The translations under genes were made by a program, and so were the position numbers. A stretch of DNA of 64,000 bases from positions 3,534,001 to 3,598,000 of the forward strand of contig NZ_CP029008.1 of NCBI RefSeq assembly GCF_024585165.1. Direction: 5' to 3'. Below, piece by piece: positions 45,547-54,246 of this stretch. Within the stretch, counting starts at the first letter, position 1. Each line of letters starts with the position of its first letter. A model generated the notes under the pieces. That model did not search any database. It was not told the DNA's origin and saw nothing but the letters and a program-made list of their open reading frames with translations. The stretch is from Bradyrhizobium sp. WBOS07 (GTDB lineage: Bacteria; Pseudomonadota; Alphaproteobacteria; Rhizobiales; Xanthobacteraceae).

Positions 45547-46317
45547 TCACTTGAGCGGCATCATCTGGTGCATGACACCGATGAAATAATCGAGAAACGT
45601 GCCCATCATCGCGGTCAGCACCACGGCGAGCACCAGGAAGCCTGCGAAGATCGACAGCGGCACGCCGACGAAATAGACCTGCATCTGCGGCATCAGCCGC
45701 GCCAGCACGCCGAGCCCGATGTTGAAGACGAGGCCGAACACCAGGAACGGTCCCGAGAGCTGCAAGCCCAGGAGGAACGCGGCGGCAAAGGCGCGCGTTG
45801 CCAGCGAGGCGACATCGCCGCTCGACACGGTCTCGCCCGGCGAGAAGATCGTATAGCTGTCGTTCAGCGCGGCGATCACCAGATGATGGCTGTCGGTGGC
45901 AAACAGCAGCGTCACGCCCAGGATGGTCAGGAAGTTGCCGACCAGCACACCCTGCTGTCCCTGCGTCGGATCGACCGAGGTGACGAAACCGAGCCCCATC
46001 TGCTGCGCGATCACGGATCCCGCGACCTGGAGCGCCGACAGCGTCACGCGCGCGGTCGCTCCCAGCACGATGCCGATCGCGATCTCATGCAGCATCAGCA
46101 CCAGCAGCGGCGCCAGCGAGCCCATATCGACCTGGTAGGCGTTGCGATGCAGCGGCAGGATGATCAGCGTGAGCAGCAGCGCGATCGACAGCTTGATCCG
46201 CGTCGGGATATTGGTCTCGCCCAGCCCCGGCAACAGCATCACCATCGCGCCGACCCGGGCGAAGGCGAGCATGAAGGACGCGGCGAGCTCCGGCAGCAGC
46301 GAGACGTCGATGCGCAT
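45547..46317 (-). CDS. fliR: FliR, flagellar export protein
   Basis: A 256-residue membrane protein of the FliR/SpaR family with about six helices. It includes the conserved early stretch FARVGAMVMLLPGLGETNIPTRIKLSIALLL and the later LLGLQLSGPFLVFGLVFNIGLGVLARLMPQ. It forms the export gate with FliP and FliQ. It begins 17 bases after the fliQ stop. Confidence 0.95.
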   Translation of the reverse strand: MRIDVSLLPELAASFMLAFARVGAMVMLLPGLGETNIPTRIKLSIALLLTLIILPLHRNAYQVDMGSLAPLLVLMLHEIAIGIVLGATARVTLSALQVAGSVIAQQMGLGFVTSVDPTQGQQGVLVGNFLTILGVTLLFATDSHHLVIAALNDSYTIFSPGETVSSGDVASLATRAFAAAFLLGLQLSGPFLVFGLVFNIGLGVLARLMPQMQVYFVGVPLSIFAGFLVLAVVLTAMMGTFLDYFIGVMHQMMPLK

Positions 46318-46334
46318 AATCGCTGCATCTTGCC

Positions 46335-46598
46335 TCAGCCGCCGATGATTCGCGACGAGATCCGCAGCATATGGGAATGAAGCGCGTCGGCCATGAACGG
46401 CAGCGCCAGCAGCATCGTGGCAAAGATGGCCAGGATCTTCGGCACGTAGATCAGCGTCTGTTCCTGGATCTGCGTCAGCGCCTGGAACAGCGACACGACG
46501 ACGCCGACCACCAGACCGACCACCATCAGCGGGGAGGACACGATCACGATCGTCCAGATGGCATCGCGCGCGACGTCGAGGGTCTCGGGGCCGGTCAT
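46335..46598 (-). CDS. fliQ: FliQ, flagellar export protein
   Basis: An 87-residue protein with two hydrophobic helices (WTIVIVSSPLMVVGLVVGVVVSLFQ and VPKILAIFATMLLALPFMADAL) and the family hallmark QALTQIQEQTLIYVPK. ATG 46598 follows AAGGAATT; the longer frame to 46667 runs into a palindromic repeat and is rejected. It lies downstream of fliE with a 177-base gap that contains that repeat. Confidence 0.95.
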   Translation of the reverse strand: MTGPETLDVARDAIWTIVIVSSPLMVVGLVVGVVVSLFQALTQIQEQTLIYVPKILAIFATMLLALPFMADALHSHMLRISSRIIGG

Positions 46599-46660
46599 TC
46601 GCAGAATTCCTTGTCCACTTTCATCCCCAACCACCCCGGCGAGGACCACCCGGCCCCTCC

Positions 46661-46749
46661 CCGTCATTGCGAGGAGCCCTTGCGACGAAGCAATCCAGAC
46701 TGCCGCCTCGGAAAGATCCTGGATTGCTTCGCTGCGCTCGCAATGACGC
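46661..46749. repeat. Palindromic intergenic repeat, family A, copy 3
   Basis: CCGTCATTGCGAGGAGCCCTTGCGACGAAGCAATCCAGACTG, eleven bases, then ATCCTGGATTGCTTCGCTGCGCTCGCAATGACGC. It is nearly identical in its first arm to copy 4 at 50099. It sits between fliE and fliQ, inside what would be one operon, and could lower or stabilise the downstream transcript. Confidence 0.85.
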
Positions 46750-46775
46750 CCGGAGCAGGCGCCAGCGCCGAACCA

Positions 46776-47084
46776 TCAGATCGGCATCTTCATGATGTCT
46801 TCATAGGCCGCGATCACGCGGTCGCGGACCGACACCAGCGTGGACACCGCGACGTCGGTGTCGGCGACCGCGGTCACGACGTCCATCACGTTGGCCTTGC
46901 CGGAGGCCATCGCGATCGTCTGCGCGTCCGCCTTGCGGCCGGATTCCATGACGCTGCCGACGGCGTCCTTCAGCATCGAGGCAAAGGATTGCCCGCTTGC
47001 CTCGGTGCTCTTGCCGGCACCGCCGGTCTCCAGCACCCGGGCAAGGTTGGCGTAAGCATTGGCCGCGATTGTGGGTGATGCCAT
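46776..47084 (-). CDS. fliE: FliE, rod-MS-ring junction protein
   Basis: A 102-residue basal-body protein that couples the MS ring to the rod. It matches the FliE pattern at the C-terminus (DVVTAVADTDVAVSTLVSVRDRVIAAYEDIMKMPI). The ATG lies 16 bases after the flgC stop. Confidence 0.93.
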   Translation of the reverse strand: MASPTIAANAYANLARVLETGGAGKSTEASGQSFASMLKDAVGSVMESGRKADAQTIAMASGKANVMDVVTAVADTDVAVSTLVSVRDRVIAAYEDIMKMPI

Positions 47085-47100
47085 GGCTCAATTGTCCTGT

Positions 47101-47526
47101 TCAGCTCTTGAGGATGTCGATCGTGCGCTGGATCATCCGGCGCGTCGCACTGATGATGTTGAGATTGGCCTCGTAGGACCGCTGCGCATCGCGCATGTCG
47201 GTCATCTCGACCACCGAGTTCACGTTGGGATATTTGACGTTGCCGCTGGCGTCCGCGACCGGATTGTTCGGCTCGTATTTGACGCGGAAGTTCGACTGGT
47301 CGGGCTTGATCCTGCCGAGGGTGACGACCTGCGCGTCCAGCGCGCGGTCGAGCGCGGAGGAGAAGGTCGGAACCTTGCGCCGGTAGGGGTCGCCGCCGGG
47401 GGTCTGCGCGGTCGAATCCGCGTTCGCGATGTTTTCCGAGATCACCCGCATGCGGCCGGCTTGCGCCCGCAGACCGGAGGTCGCGATCGCCATCGAGCGG
47501 GCGAAGTCGCTGCTGTCATTGGCCAT
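47101..47526 (-). CDS. flgC: FlgC, flagellar proximal rod protein
   Basis: A 141-residue rod protein. The N-terminal coil has SMAIATSGLRAQAGRMRVISENIANADS, with the flg_bb_rod signature, and the C-terminus has MTDMRDAQRSYEANLNIISATRRMI. It begins 41 bases after flgB and is secreted by the export gate encoded beside it. Confidence 0.95.
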   Translation of the reverse strand: MANDSSDFARSMAIATSGLRAQAGRMRVISENIANADSTAQTPGGDPYRRKVPTFSSALDRALDAQVVTLGRIKPDQSNFRVKYEPNNPVADASGNVKYPNVNSVVEMTDMRDAQRSYEANLNIISATRRMIQRTIDILKS

Positions 47527-47567
47527 GATGCGCCTCCTCTAGCTGTTCTGTTCCGAAGATCATGCGG

Positions 47568-47972
47568 CTAGGCCTTGCCGATCGCGGTCTTGAGCAGATG
47601 CAGGCTCTTCGAATAGAGCGAGGTCGCCGCCGCGTAGTCCATCTGGTTGCTGGCGGCCTTCATCATCTCCTCTTCGAGATTGACGGCGTTGCCGGCAGGG
47701 CGGGTTTCGAAGCCGGCGTTCTTGTTCTGGTCGAATACGGAAGCCGCGCCCGACGGCGTCATGTGCGAGCCGCTTGTGCGGGTCAGCGCCAGGGGGCCCA
47801 TCGAGCCCGTGACGGCCCCGCTCTTGTCGAGTTTCGGCTCGACCAGGTCGCGCGGCCGGAATTTGGGCGTATCGGAATTGGAGACGTTCTCGGACAGGAC
47901 GCGTTGGCGTTCCTGGTGCCACTGCATCTTGGTGCGAAGCGCCGACAGCTCCGGGAGGTCGTTGATGGACAT
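47568..47972 (-). CDS. flgB: FlgB, flagellar proximal rod protein
   Basis: A 134-residue rod protein. The signature is MQWHQERQRVLSENVSNSDTPKFRPRD, and the C-terminal coil is LYSKSLHLLKTAIGKA. It heads the operon flgB-flgC-fliE-fliQ-fliR-flhB. A CtrA-type box lies 70-84 bases upstream, and a palindrome GGCAGAATTTGCC lies between that box and the start. Confidence 0.95.
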   Translation of the reverse strand: MSINDLPELSALRTKMQWHQERQRVLSENVSNSDTPKFRPRDLVEPKLDKSGAVTGSMGPLALTRTSGSHMTPSGAASVFDQNKNAGFETRPAGNAVNLEEEMMKAASNQMDYAAATSLYSKSLHLLKTAIGKA

Positions 47973-48018
47973 CGTCGCGGCTCCTTCCGCCTGACACGGA
48001 CCCCGAGGTCCGCAGCTA

Positions 48019-48031
48019 GGCAGAATTTGCC
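48019..48031. promoter_or_regulatory. Palindrome GGCARAAYTTGCC, copy near flgB
   Basis: GGCAGAATTTGCC lies 47-59 bases upstream of flgB. An almost identical palindrome, GGCAAAACTTGCC, lies 183 bases further on, toward fliO. Its layout recalls the FlbD-bound ftr elements of Caulobacter flagellar promoters, but identity with those is not shown. Confidence 0.45.
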
Positions 48032-48041
48032 GCGTGTATGG

Positions 48042-48056
48042 TTAACAGCTGGTTAA
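48042..48056. promoter_or_regulatory. ctrA box: CtrA box upstream of flgB
   Basis: TTAA-CAGCTGG-TTAA is an exact match to the CtrA consensus TTAA-N7-TTAA. It lies 70-84 bases upstream of flgB, a usual distance for activation of class II flagellar genes. Confidence 0.75.
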
Positions 48057-48213
48057 GGGATCCCCGACGCATGTCCCCGAGCGGGACAGGATTTCCGCAC
48101 CCCGTGATTCTACGCCCTGCAGAATCAGCATTAACCCAACCGTTTGGCGGCCGTGCACAGGCCAAGAAGTCGTTTTGGATCGAGCGATTCATGGGTTATT
48201 AAGAGTTGGGGAC

Positions 48214-48226
48214 GGCAAAACTTGCC
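48214..48226. promoter_or_regulatory. Palindrome GGCARAAYTTGCC, copy near fliO
   Basis: GGCAAAACTTGCC is the core of a 17-base perfect inverted repeat (ACGGCAA-AAC-TTGCCGT, 48212-48228). It lies about 98 bases upstream of the fliO start. With the copy at 48019 it forms a symmetric pair in the divergent flgB-fliO control region. Confidence 0.5.
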
Positions 48227-48323
48227 GTGGGACGTTAAGAAATCGCAGTTTGGGGCATCGTAGGCTGGTGGTTGGCGTATCCGACCACGGGCACGAGAGA
48301 AGCGCCATTTGTCGGGGACTAGT

Positions 48324-49286
48324 ATGCAAGGCAGCCCTATCACCTTCATCGTCGCGTTCATCGTCGTTCTGGCGTTGATCGGCGTCGCTGCTTGGCTGGT
48401 TCGCCGATTCGCCACCAGCCGGCTCGGCGCCAACACCCAGCGCGGCAGGATGCCCCGCCTTGCCGTGATCGATGCCGCCGCGGTCGACGGCCGGCGCCGC
48501 CTGGTGCTGGTCCGGCGCGACAATGTCGAGCACCTCCTGATGATCGGCGGCCCCACCGACATCGTGGTCGAGCCCAACATCGTTCGCGCCGCGCATGGCC
48601 GCGATCAGCTCCCCCAGCGTCCCAACGCCGCCGAGCCGCCACGCCTTGCTCCCATGCCGGACGCCGGCGGCTGGGCCGACGAGGCGCCGCGGCCCGAGAT
48701 GCTCGATCATCCCGAGCCGCAAATGCCCGAGCCGCCGCCGCGGCCTTCGCGCCCGTCCTTCGCCGACGAGGTGCGCCGGCCCGCCCCCGCTCTGGCCGAA
48801 CGCCGCAGCGATCCCCTGGCCGGCTTCACGGCCGATACGATCGCGCCAAGGCCCGAGCGCGAACCGCGGCCCGAGCCGCTGCCGCCGCGCGTTCCGCGCA
48901 GCGAGCCGCCGCTGATGCCAAGGCCGCCGCGCCAGAGCGAGCCGATGAAGATGCCGCCCGTGCGGGCCGAGCGCGCCGCTGCCCCGCCGCCTCCTCCGCC
49001 GGCTCCGCCGGTTGCACCGCCGGCGCCCGCCGCGGGCCCGTCGAGCGCCGAGCAGAACCTCGCGGAAATGGCGCAGCGGCTGGAGGCAGCGCTTCGCCGC
49101 CCCGCCGGCGAAACGGTCGCCCCGCCCGTCGCGCCGGAGCCGCCGGCCGCTCCCCCGCGGGCGGCTCGCAGCGAGCCGGCGGCGCCACCGGCCCCGCCGC
49201 AAAAGCCGGCCGCGGAAAAGACCAGCTTTGAAAATCTCGAAGACGAGATGGCCTCGCTGCTCGGCCGTCCGAAGCCGTCTTCGTGA
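48324..49286 (+). CDS. fliO: FliO-like flagellar biosynthesis protein with proline-rich tail
   Basis: A 320-residue protein with one N-terminal transmembrane helix (ITFIVAFIVVLALIGVAAWLV), a short FliO-like domain (LAVIDAAAVDGRRRLVLVRRDNVEHLLMIGGPTDIVVE) and a long tail rich in proline, alanine and arginine. FliO assists assembly of the FliP ring. ATG 48324 follows GGGGAC; a TTG at 48309 is not needed. It overlaps fliP by GTGA. The tail is longer than in enteric FliO and probably disordered. Confidence 0.82.
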   Translation: MQGSPITFIVAFIVVLALIGVAAWLVRRFATSRLGANTQRGRMPRLAVIDAAAVDGRRRLVLVRRDNVEHLLMIGGPTDIVVEPNIVRAAHGRDQLPQRPNAAEPPRLAPMPDAGGWADEAPRPEMLDHPEPQMPEPPPRPSRPSFADEVRRPAPALAERRSDPLAGFTADTIAPRPEREPRPEPLPPRVPRSEPPLMPRPPRQSEPMKMPPVRAERAAAPPPPPPAPPVAPPAPAAGPSSAEQNLAEMAQRLEAALRRPAGETVAPPVAPEPPAAPPRAARSEPAAPPAPPQKPAAEKTSFENLEDEMASLLGRPKPSS

Positions 49287-50041
49287 GGCTGCCGTCCCTC
49301 CCGCGTAGAGTTCTTTTCCTTTCTGTCCTGTTGGTCGCGGCCTCGCTCGCAGGCCTTGCGCATGCGCAGGACATCAGCATCAACCTCGGCGGCGGCGCTG
49401 GCGGTGGCGGCGTCACCGAGCGCGCGATCCAGCTCATCGCGCTGCTCACGGTGCTGTCGATCGCACCGTCGATCCTGATCATGATGACGTCATTCACGCG
49501 CATCGTGGTCGTGCTGTCGCTGCTGCGCACCGCGCTGGGCACGGCGACCGCGCCGCCGAACTCGGTGATCATCGCGCTGGCCATGTTCCTCACCTTCTTC
49601 GTGATGGGCCCGGTCCTGCAGAAATCCTACGACGACGGCATCCGGCCGCTCGTCGCCAACCAGATCGGCGTCGAGGACGCGCTGCAGCGCGCCTCCGTCC
49701 CGCTGCGCGGCTTCATGCAGAAGAACGTGCGCGAAAAGGACCTCAGGCTGTTTCTGGATCTGTCGGGCGAGCCGGCACCGGCCACCCCCGACGACCTCGC
49801 ACTGCGCATCCTCGTCCCCGCCTTCATGATCTCCGAGCTGAAGCGCGCCTTCGAGATCGGCTTCCTGTTGTTCCTGCCCTTCCTGATCATCGACCTCGTC
49901 GTCGCCTCGGTGCTGATGTCGATGGGCATGATGATGCTGCCGCCGGCGACGATCTCGCTGCCGTTCAAGCTGATCTTCTTCGTGCTGGTCGACGGCTGGT
50001 CGCTGGTGGCGGGAAGCCTGGTGCAGAGCTACGGGGGGTGA
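49283..50041 (+). CDS. fliP: FliP, flagellar export gate protein
   Basis: A 252-residue protein with a cleavable signal (VLFLSVLLVAASLAGLAHA). Family hallmarks are LTVLSIAPSILIMMTSFTRIVVVLSLLRTALGT, FLTFFVMGPV, and the late FLLFLPFLIIDLVVASVLMSMGMMML. FliP forms the core ring of the export gate. Translation begins at GTG 49283, overlapping the fliO stop. Confidence 0.95.
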   Translation: MRLPSLPRRVLFLSVLLVAASLAGLAHAQDISINLGGGAGGGGVTERAIQLIALLTVLSIAPSILIMMTSFTRIVVVLSLLRTALGTATAPPNSVIIALAMFLTFFVMGPVLQKSYDDGIRPLVANQIGVEDALQRASVPLRGFMQKNVREKDLRLFLDLSGEPAPATPDDLALRILVPAFMISELKRAFEIGFLLFLPFLIIDLVVASVLMSMGMMMLPPATISLPFKLIFFVLVDGWSLVAGSLVQSYGG

Positions 50042-50098
50042 CGGCGGGCGCACCGCTGGCGCATCCTCTCCGCTTCCCGCAATAGCCACCGCGCCCTC

Positions 50099-50220
50099 CC
50101 CGTCATTGCGAGGAGCCCTTGCGACGAAGCAATCCAGACTGCCGCGGCGGAAAGATTCTGGATTGCTTCCGCCTTCGCCAAGGCTTCGGCGGACAAGTCG
50201 CTGCGCTCGCAACGACGGGG
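50099..50220. repeat. Palindromic intergenic repeat, family A, copy 4 (long form)
   Basis: CCGTCATTGCGAGGAGCCCTTGCGACGAAGCAATCCAGACTG, then TTCTGGATTGCTTCCGCCTTCGCCAAGGCTTCGGCGGACAAGTCGCTGCGCTCGCAACGACGG. The right arm contains the extra hairpin also seen in copy 2. It lies between the converging ends of fliP and the large TPR gene, followed by a partial half-copy (GCTCGCAAATGACGG) near 50240. Confidence 0.85.
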
Positions 50221-50288
50221 ATAGAGCGGCGGCGCTCGCAAATGACGGAGGATGCGGCACGGTCCCACGCCGCGCTTTGCGCGGCTCC

Positions 50289-53200
50289 CTACCGCGTCAT
50301 CTTGATCTGCCGCACGACGGGGATCGTCGGCAGCGAGCCGGTGTGGTCGGCTTCGTCCTTGGCCTGCGGCGCGCGGGCGGAGGCGTCGGGGAAGCGCTGC
50401 TTCATCTCGCGCAGGAAGCCGTCGAGCGTGTCGACGCTGGCGGCGAGCTTGGCGATCTCGGCGAATTCGGCGCTGGAGGCCGCGGCCGGCTTGCTGGCGA
50501 TGTCGAAGGCGAGACGGTCGGCGCTCTCGCTCATCAGCGGCGCGTATTTCTCGCGGAAGCGCGACAGGCCGATGGAGTCGTCGGCGAGCGCATAGCCGAC
50601 GGCGGCGCGGATGATGTCGCTCTTCTCCACCGCGTTGAGCGGCTTGAAGTCGCGGAAGCGCTCGCCGTAATAGAGCTCGATCTGCTCGGCGGCCTCGCGC
50701 CAGCGCCGTGCCGCCCAGAAGATGTCGGAGCGCAGGCGGAGCACTTCGCGCCCGGCGACGTTGGAGACGATGTCGAGCGCGAGATCGTGACGGCCGACGT
50801 CGCTCTGCGCGCGCGCTTCCAGCAGCAGGCGCTGCTGCCTGAGCTCGCCGGAGAGATCGCTGATGCGGCTGGCGCGCAGTGCGGTGATCGCCATGTCGGG
50901 CTTGCGGTTGGCGAGATAGATCATGGCAAGACGCGCGGCGACCTGGGCACGCGCGGCGCCTTCGAGGCGATGATCGACCTGGTATTGCAGGAGCTCGGCG
51001 GCCTGGTCGAGCAGGTCGATCGAGGCGAGGCGGTCGGCGAGCCGGCGGATCAGCTCGTCGCCGCGGCGGCCGATCGGCGTCAGCTCGCGGAACTCGTAGA
51101 ACATGCCGAGCGCTTCGACCGGCGGCAGGTCGTCACCTTTCGGTCCGAGGAAGATCTGCGTGAACAACTCGGAGGCGAGGTCCTGCGCCTGACGGGAGGC
51201 TTCCGCGTTCGGCTGAAGCCTCGTCGCGGTGCGCGCCGCAGTGAGCGCGTCGCGGTAGCGACCGCTCTCGGCATACATCTGCGACAGCATCTGCAGCGTC
51301 TTGACCTCGATCGAGTCGCCGCGCCAGGTCATGGACAGGGTCTCGAGCTCGCGCAGCGCGTCTTCCTTGCCGATCTCGTCGCGCCTCTGCCGCAGCGCGA
51401 TCTCGAGCTGCTTGGCCTCCGCCGCCGCCGGCCGGTCGGCCGAGGCGGCTGCGAACCTGTAGTCGTCGAGCGCGTCCTTGTCGTGGCCGAGCGCCTCGGC
51501 GAGCCGGCCGCGCAGCACGGCGAAGCCGGGCCCCGCCTCGGGCGAGACGCCGACCACTTCGAGCTCGCTGCGGCGCTTGGAGGCGCCGGCATAGTCCTTC
51601 ACCTCGAGGGACGCGCGCATCGCATCCATCGTCACGATGCGCTGGATGTCGAGCGGCAGCGAGGCGATGGCGAATTCGACGTTCTTGAACTTCTCGCGCG
51701 CGTCCGCCCATTTGCCCTGGCGCGCGAAGGCGAGCGCCTTCCAGAGCTGGGAATCGTGGCTGTTGCCGATCACGGGGTTGGCGAGGTCCTTCAGGCCCTG
51801 CGCCGGCCGGCCGATCAGGATGCTGGCGATCGCATGGATGATCAGCGCGCCGCTCTCCTCCTTGTTGAGGGGATCGCTCAGCATCACGTCGGTGACGGCC
51901 TTGGCCTCGTAATACATCGCGCGCGACATGTAGAACTGCGCGAGGTCGAGCCGCGGTAGCGAGCGCAGCGCCGGCTCGACCGCCGAGATCGCCGTCATCA
52001 GCTCGTTCTGGCGCGCCATGAAGTTTTCCGACTGGCCCTTGCGCCAGGCTTCGGGGCTGAACACCGGGCGCACCGCGGTCGGCGCCCGCTCGGCCGAGAT
52101 GTCGACCGGCGACAGCGTCAATCCGCCCTTCTTGCCGAGGATCACCTTGTCGGCGCCGACCTCGACGCCGACCTCGTCGGAGTTCGGCCGGATCGCGATG
52201 CCGTGCGCCGATTCCAGCAGCGAGAGATCGACGAGGTCCTGCCGCTTGATGAAGCCGCGCACCGGCCGCTGCCCGGTGACGACATAGAGCGTGTCACCGG
52301 CATCGGGGTCGGTGAGCTTGTGCAATTGGCCCGGGTTGGCGAAGGGGATCGCGATGTTGGCAAGCGCGGGGTCGGTGATGTTGCGGGACATCATCAGCGG
52401 CAGCGGCGTCGACTGGATCTTGTCGGCCAGCGTCAGGAGCCAGTTGGTTTCCTTGCCGACCTCCTCGCTCGCCAGCGAGTAGACCAGCGGGCGCGTGAGA
52501 CGGATGCGCACCGCCTGCCCCTTGTCGAGGGGAATGCGGCCGACCTCGCCGATCATCGCGCCGCCCTTGGTGCGGATCGCCTCGACGTCGATCGGCTTCG
52601 GCGAATCGAACACCAGCCAGACGGTATCGCCGCGGCGGAACGCGGCCGCGGCCGTTGCGACCTGAATCGGGAACGTCACGCGCAAGCCGTCGCTGTCGCG
52701 ACGCGCATCGACGCCGGCGATCGCGGGCTGCGGCGCAGGCTTGACAATTTCCTTGGCCGTTTCCTTGGCGGCTTCCTTGACCGGCTCCTTCGCGGCCTCT
52801 TCGGCCGGCGCGGGCTTGGCCGGCACGGTCGCAGCTTCGCCAGTAGGGGGCGCCGGCTTCGCAACGTCCTTCGTGGCCTCCTTGGCCGCCTCCGGAGCGC
52901 GCGCCGCCTCGGTCGCGGGCGCCGGCCCCGGTTTCGGCGCCTCCGCTGCCGGCATCGCCGTCGGCGCTTCCGGCTTCAGCTCGGGTTTAACGTCCGGCTT
53001 GACGTCGATCTTGGCTTCGCGCGCGATCGTCTCGGAGGTCGGCGGCACGATCTCGCGTTGGGCATCCTTCGGCCTCTCGGCCGCGGGCTTGTCCGGCGCA
53101 GGCCGAGGTCCGGAACCTCCGGGCTTCATCTGCGTGAGCGCCGCCTCCGGCGTCGCGGCAATCTTGCCCTTGTCGGGCTGGAAAGACACGTCGACGATGT

Positions 53201-54020
53201 AGTTCTTCTCGTCGCGGAACGAGTGCACGTCGGAATCGCCGATCAGCGCGATCTCGACATTGGTCTGGTCGATGTCGGCCTTCTGCTTGATCGAGGCAAC
53301 GTTTGGCGGCGCCGCGACGACCGCGTCCGCCAGATCGAAATTGAGGTTGGCATTGAACGCCAGCGTGAGCTTCTGCTCGTTGAGCACGGAGGAGACGCCG
53401 ACACCGTCGGGCATCTCGAACACGAAGCGCACGAAGGTCGGCTGCACCGAGGCACGCACGCGGATCGGCGGACGCTTCTTGGTCTCGGCCGCGACGCGCT
53501 GGGCGCGCAGCGCGCGCTCGGCGATGCGCGCACGCTCGGCGAGCTCCTTGACGACGTCCATCGGCAGGCTCGGCGGCGGCCCCTTCCAGCCCTCGGGCAG
53601 GAGATCGATGAAGGTGCGCTCGCCGGCGTTCATGGTGTTGACCGTGACGCGCCGCGCCAGCGACAAGCGGATGGCACTGCCGTCGGGATCGCGGCGCGCG
53701 GAATTGATGTAATCGGGGGCGCCTTCCGGCACGCGGTCGACGGGAACGTCGACCGGCCGGTCGAAGCGGATGATGAGGATGGAGCCGGCGGTCGCCACCT
53801 CGGAGGGAACGTCCTCGCCGAGCTTGATGACGAGGCGGGCAAAGCCGCCGCCGGCCGAAAAAGTCGCCTCGCCCCTGACGGGATCGGCGGCCCGGCCAGG
53901 TGCACCGAAACCGATCAGCAGGCAGACCGCCAGCATGCCCGCCGCGCGGACATGACGCGACAGGCCCGGCGCTAAAGCGCGGGCTCGCGACACAAATCCA
54001 GCGGCAGCCTCTCGCGCCAT
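50289..54020 (-). CDS. Large exported TPR protein of the flagellar cluster
   Basis: A 1243-residue protein with a signal peptide (AGMLAVCLLIGFGAPGRAADP). A beta-rich N-terminal region follows (FSAGGGFARLVIKLGEDVPSEV), then an alanine/lysine/proline-rich linker around residues 300-440, a second beta-rich part, and many helical TPR-like repeats over the last 650 residues. ATG 54020 has GGAAG at a good distance; the 136-residue extension in frame crosses two CtrA boxes. It is probably a periplasmic or envelope scaffold for motility, inferred from the gene order and CtrA sites. Confidence 0.8.
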   Translation of the reverse strand: MAREAAAGFVSRARALAPGLSRHVRAAGMLAVCLLIGFGAPGRAADPVRGEATFSAGGGFARLVIKLGEDVPSEVATAGSILIIRFDRPVDVPVDRVPEGAPDYINSARRDPDGSAIRLSLARRVTVNTMNAGERTFIDLLPEGWKGPPPSLPMDVVKELAERARIAERALRAQRVAAETKKRPPIRVRASVQPTFVRFVFEMPDGVGVSSVLNEQKLTLAFNANLNFDLADAVVAAPPNVASIKQKADIDQTNVEIALIGDSDVHSFRDEKNYIVDVSFQPDKGKIAATPEAALTQMKPGGSGPRPAPDKPAAERPKDAQREIVPPTSETIAREAKIDVKPDVKPELKPEAPTAMPAAEAPKPGPAPATEAARAPEAAKEATKDVAKPAPPTGEAATVPAKPAPAEEAAKEPVKEAAKETAKEIVKPAPQPAIAGVDARRDSDGLRVTFPIQVATAAAAFRRGDTVWLVFDSPKPIDVEAIRTKGGAMIGEVGRIPLDKGQAVRIRLTRPLVYSLASEEVGKETNWLLTLADKIQSTPLPLMMSRNITDPALANIAIPFANPGQLHKLTDPDAGDTLYVVTGQRPVRGFIKRQDLVDLSLLESAHGIAIRPNSDEVGVEVGADKVILGKKGGLTLSPVDISAERAPTAVRPVFSPEAWRKGQSENFMARQNELMTAISAVEPALRSLPRLDLAQFYMSRAMYYEAKAVTDVMLSDPLNKEESGALIIHAIASILIGRPAQGLKDLANPVIGNSHDSQLWKALAFARQGKWADAREKFKNVEFAIASLPLDIQRIVTMDAMRASLEVKDYAGASKRRSELEVVGVSPEAGPGFAVLRGRLAEALGHDKDALDDYRFAAASADRPAAAEAKQLEIALRQRRDEIGKEDALRELETLSMTWRGDSIEVKTLQMLSQMYAESGRYRDALTAARTATRLQPNAEASRQAQDLASELFTQIFLGPKGDDLPPVEALGMFYEFRELTPIGRRGDELIRRLADRLASIDLLDQAAELLQYQVDHRLEGAARAQVAARLAMIYLANRKPDMAITALRASRISDLSGELRQQRLLLEARAQSDVGRHDLALDIVSNVAGREVLRLRSDIFWAARRWREAAEQIELYYGERFRDFKPLNAVEKSDIIRAAVGYALADDSIGLSRFREKYAPLMSESADRLAFDIASKPAAASSAEFAEIAKLAASVDTLDGFLREMKQRFPDASARAPQAKDEADHTGSLPTIPVVRQIKMTR

Positions 54021-54097
54021 TGGCGGCATTTCTTCCGTTTCGACGGTCGACGCCGGTCCTGACGCCGGCCCCTGCCCTCGACTGTAGGTCTCGCCAA

Positions 54098-54112
54098 TTA
54101 AGGACTTGTTAA
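54098..54112. promoter_or_regulatory. ctrA box: CtrA box proximal to the large TPR gene
   Basis: TTAA-GGACTTG-TTAA fits TTAA-N7-TTAA exactly and lies 78-92 bases upstream of the start at 54020. A second box with nearly the same spacer is 105 bases further upstream. Confidence 0.75.
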
Positions 54113-54202
54113 TGCTAAATCTTGATTTGCTCTGGGGAGCTGCACGCCGTGCCGCATCGAGCGTCGACGGATCCGCTGGATTTGAATTTGAGGCGCCGAT
54201 GG

Positions 54203-54217
54203 TTAAGGATTTGTTAA
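54203..54217. promoter_or_regulatory. ctrA box: CtrA box distal to the large TPR gene
   Basis: TTAA-GGATTTG-TTAA is a second exact consensus match, differing from the proximal one at a single spacer base. The two are 105 bases apart, about ten turns of the helix, which puts them on one face. It ends 30 bases before the stop of the neighbouring TPR gene. Confidence 0.72.
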
Positions 54218-54246
54218 CGCCTGCACAACGGCGCTGTCGCGGATGG

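Noticed and set aside
52203..53975. A 590-codon open frame on the plus strand
   Set aside because: It is antisense to the large TPR gene and very rich in arginine, leucine and glycine; no family signal.
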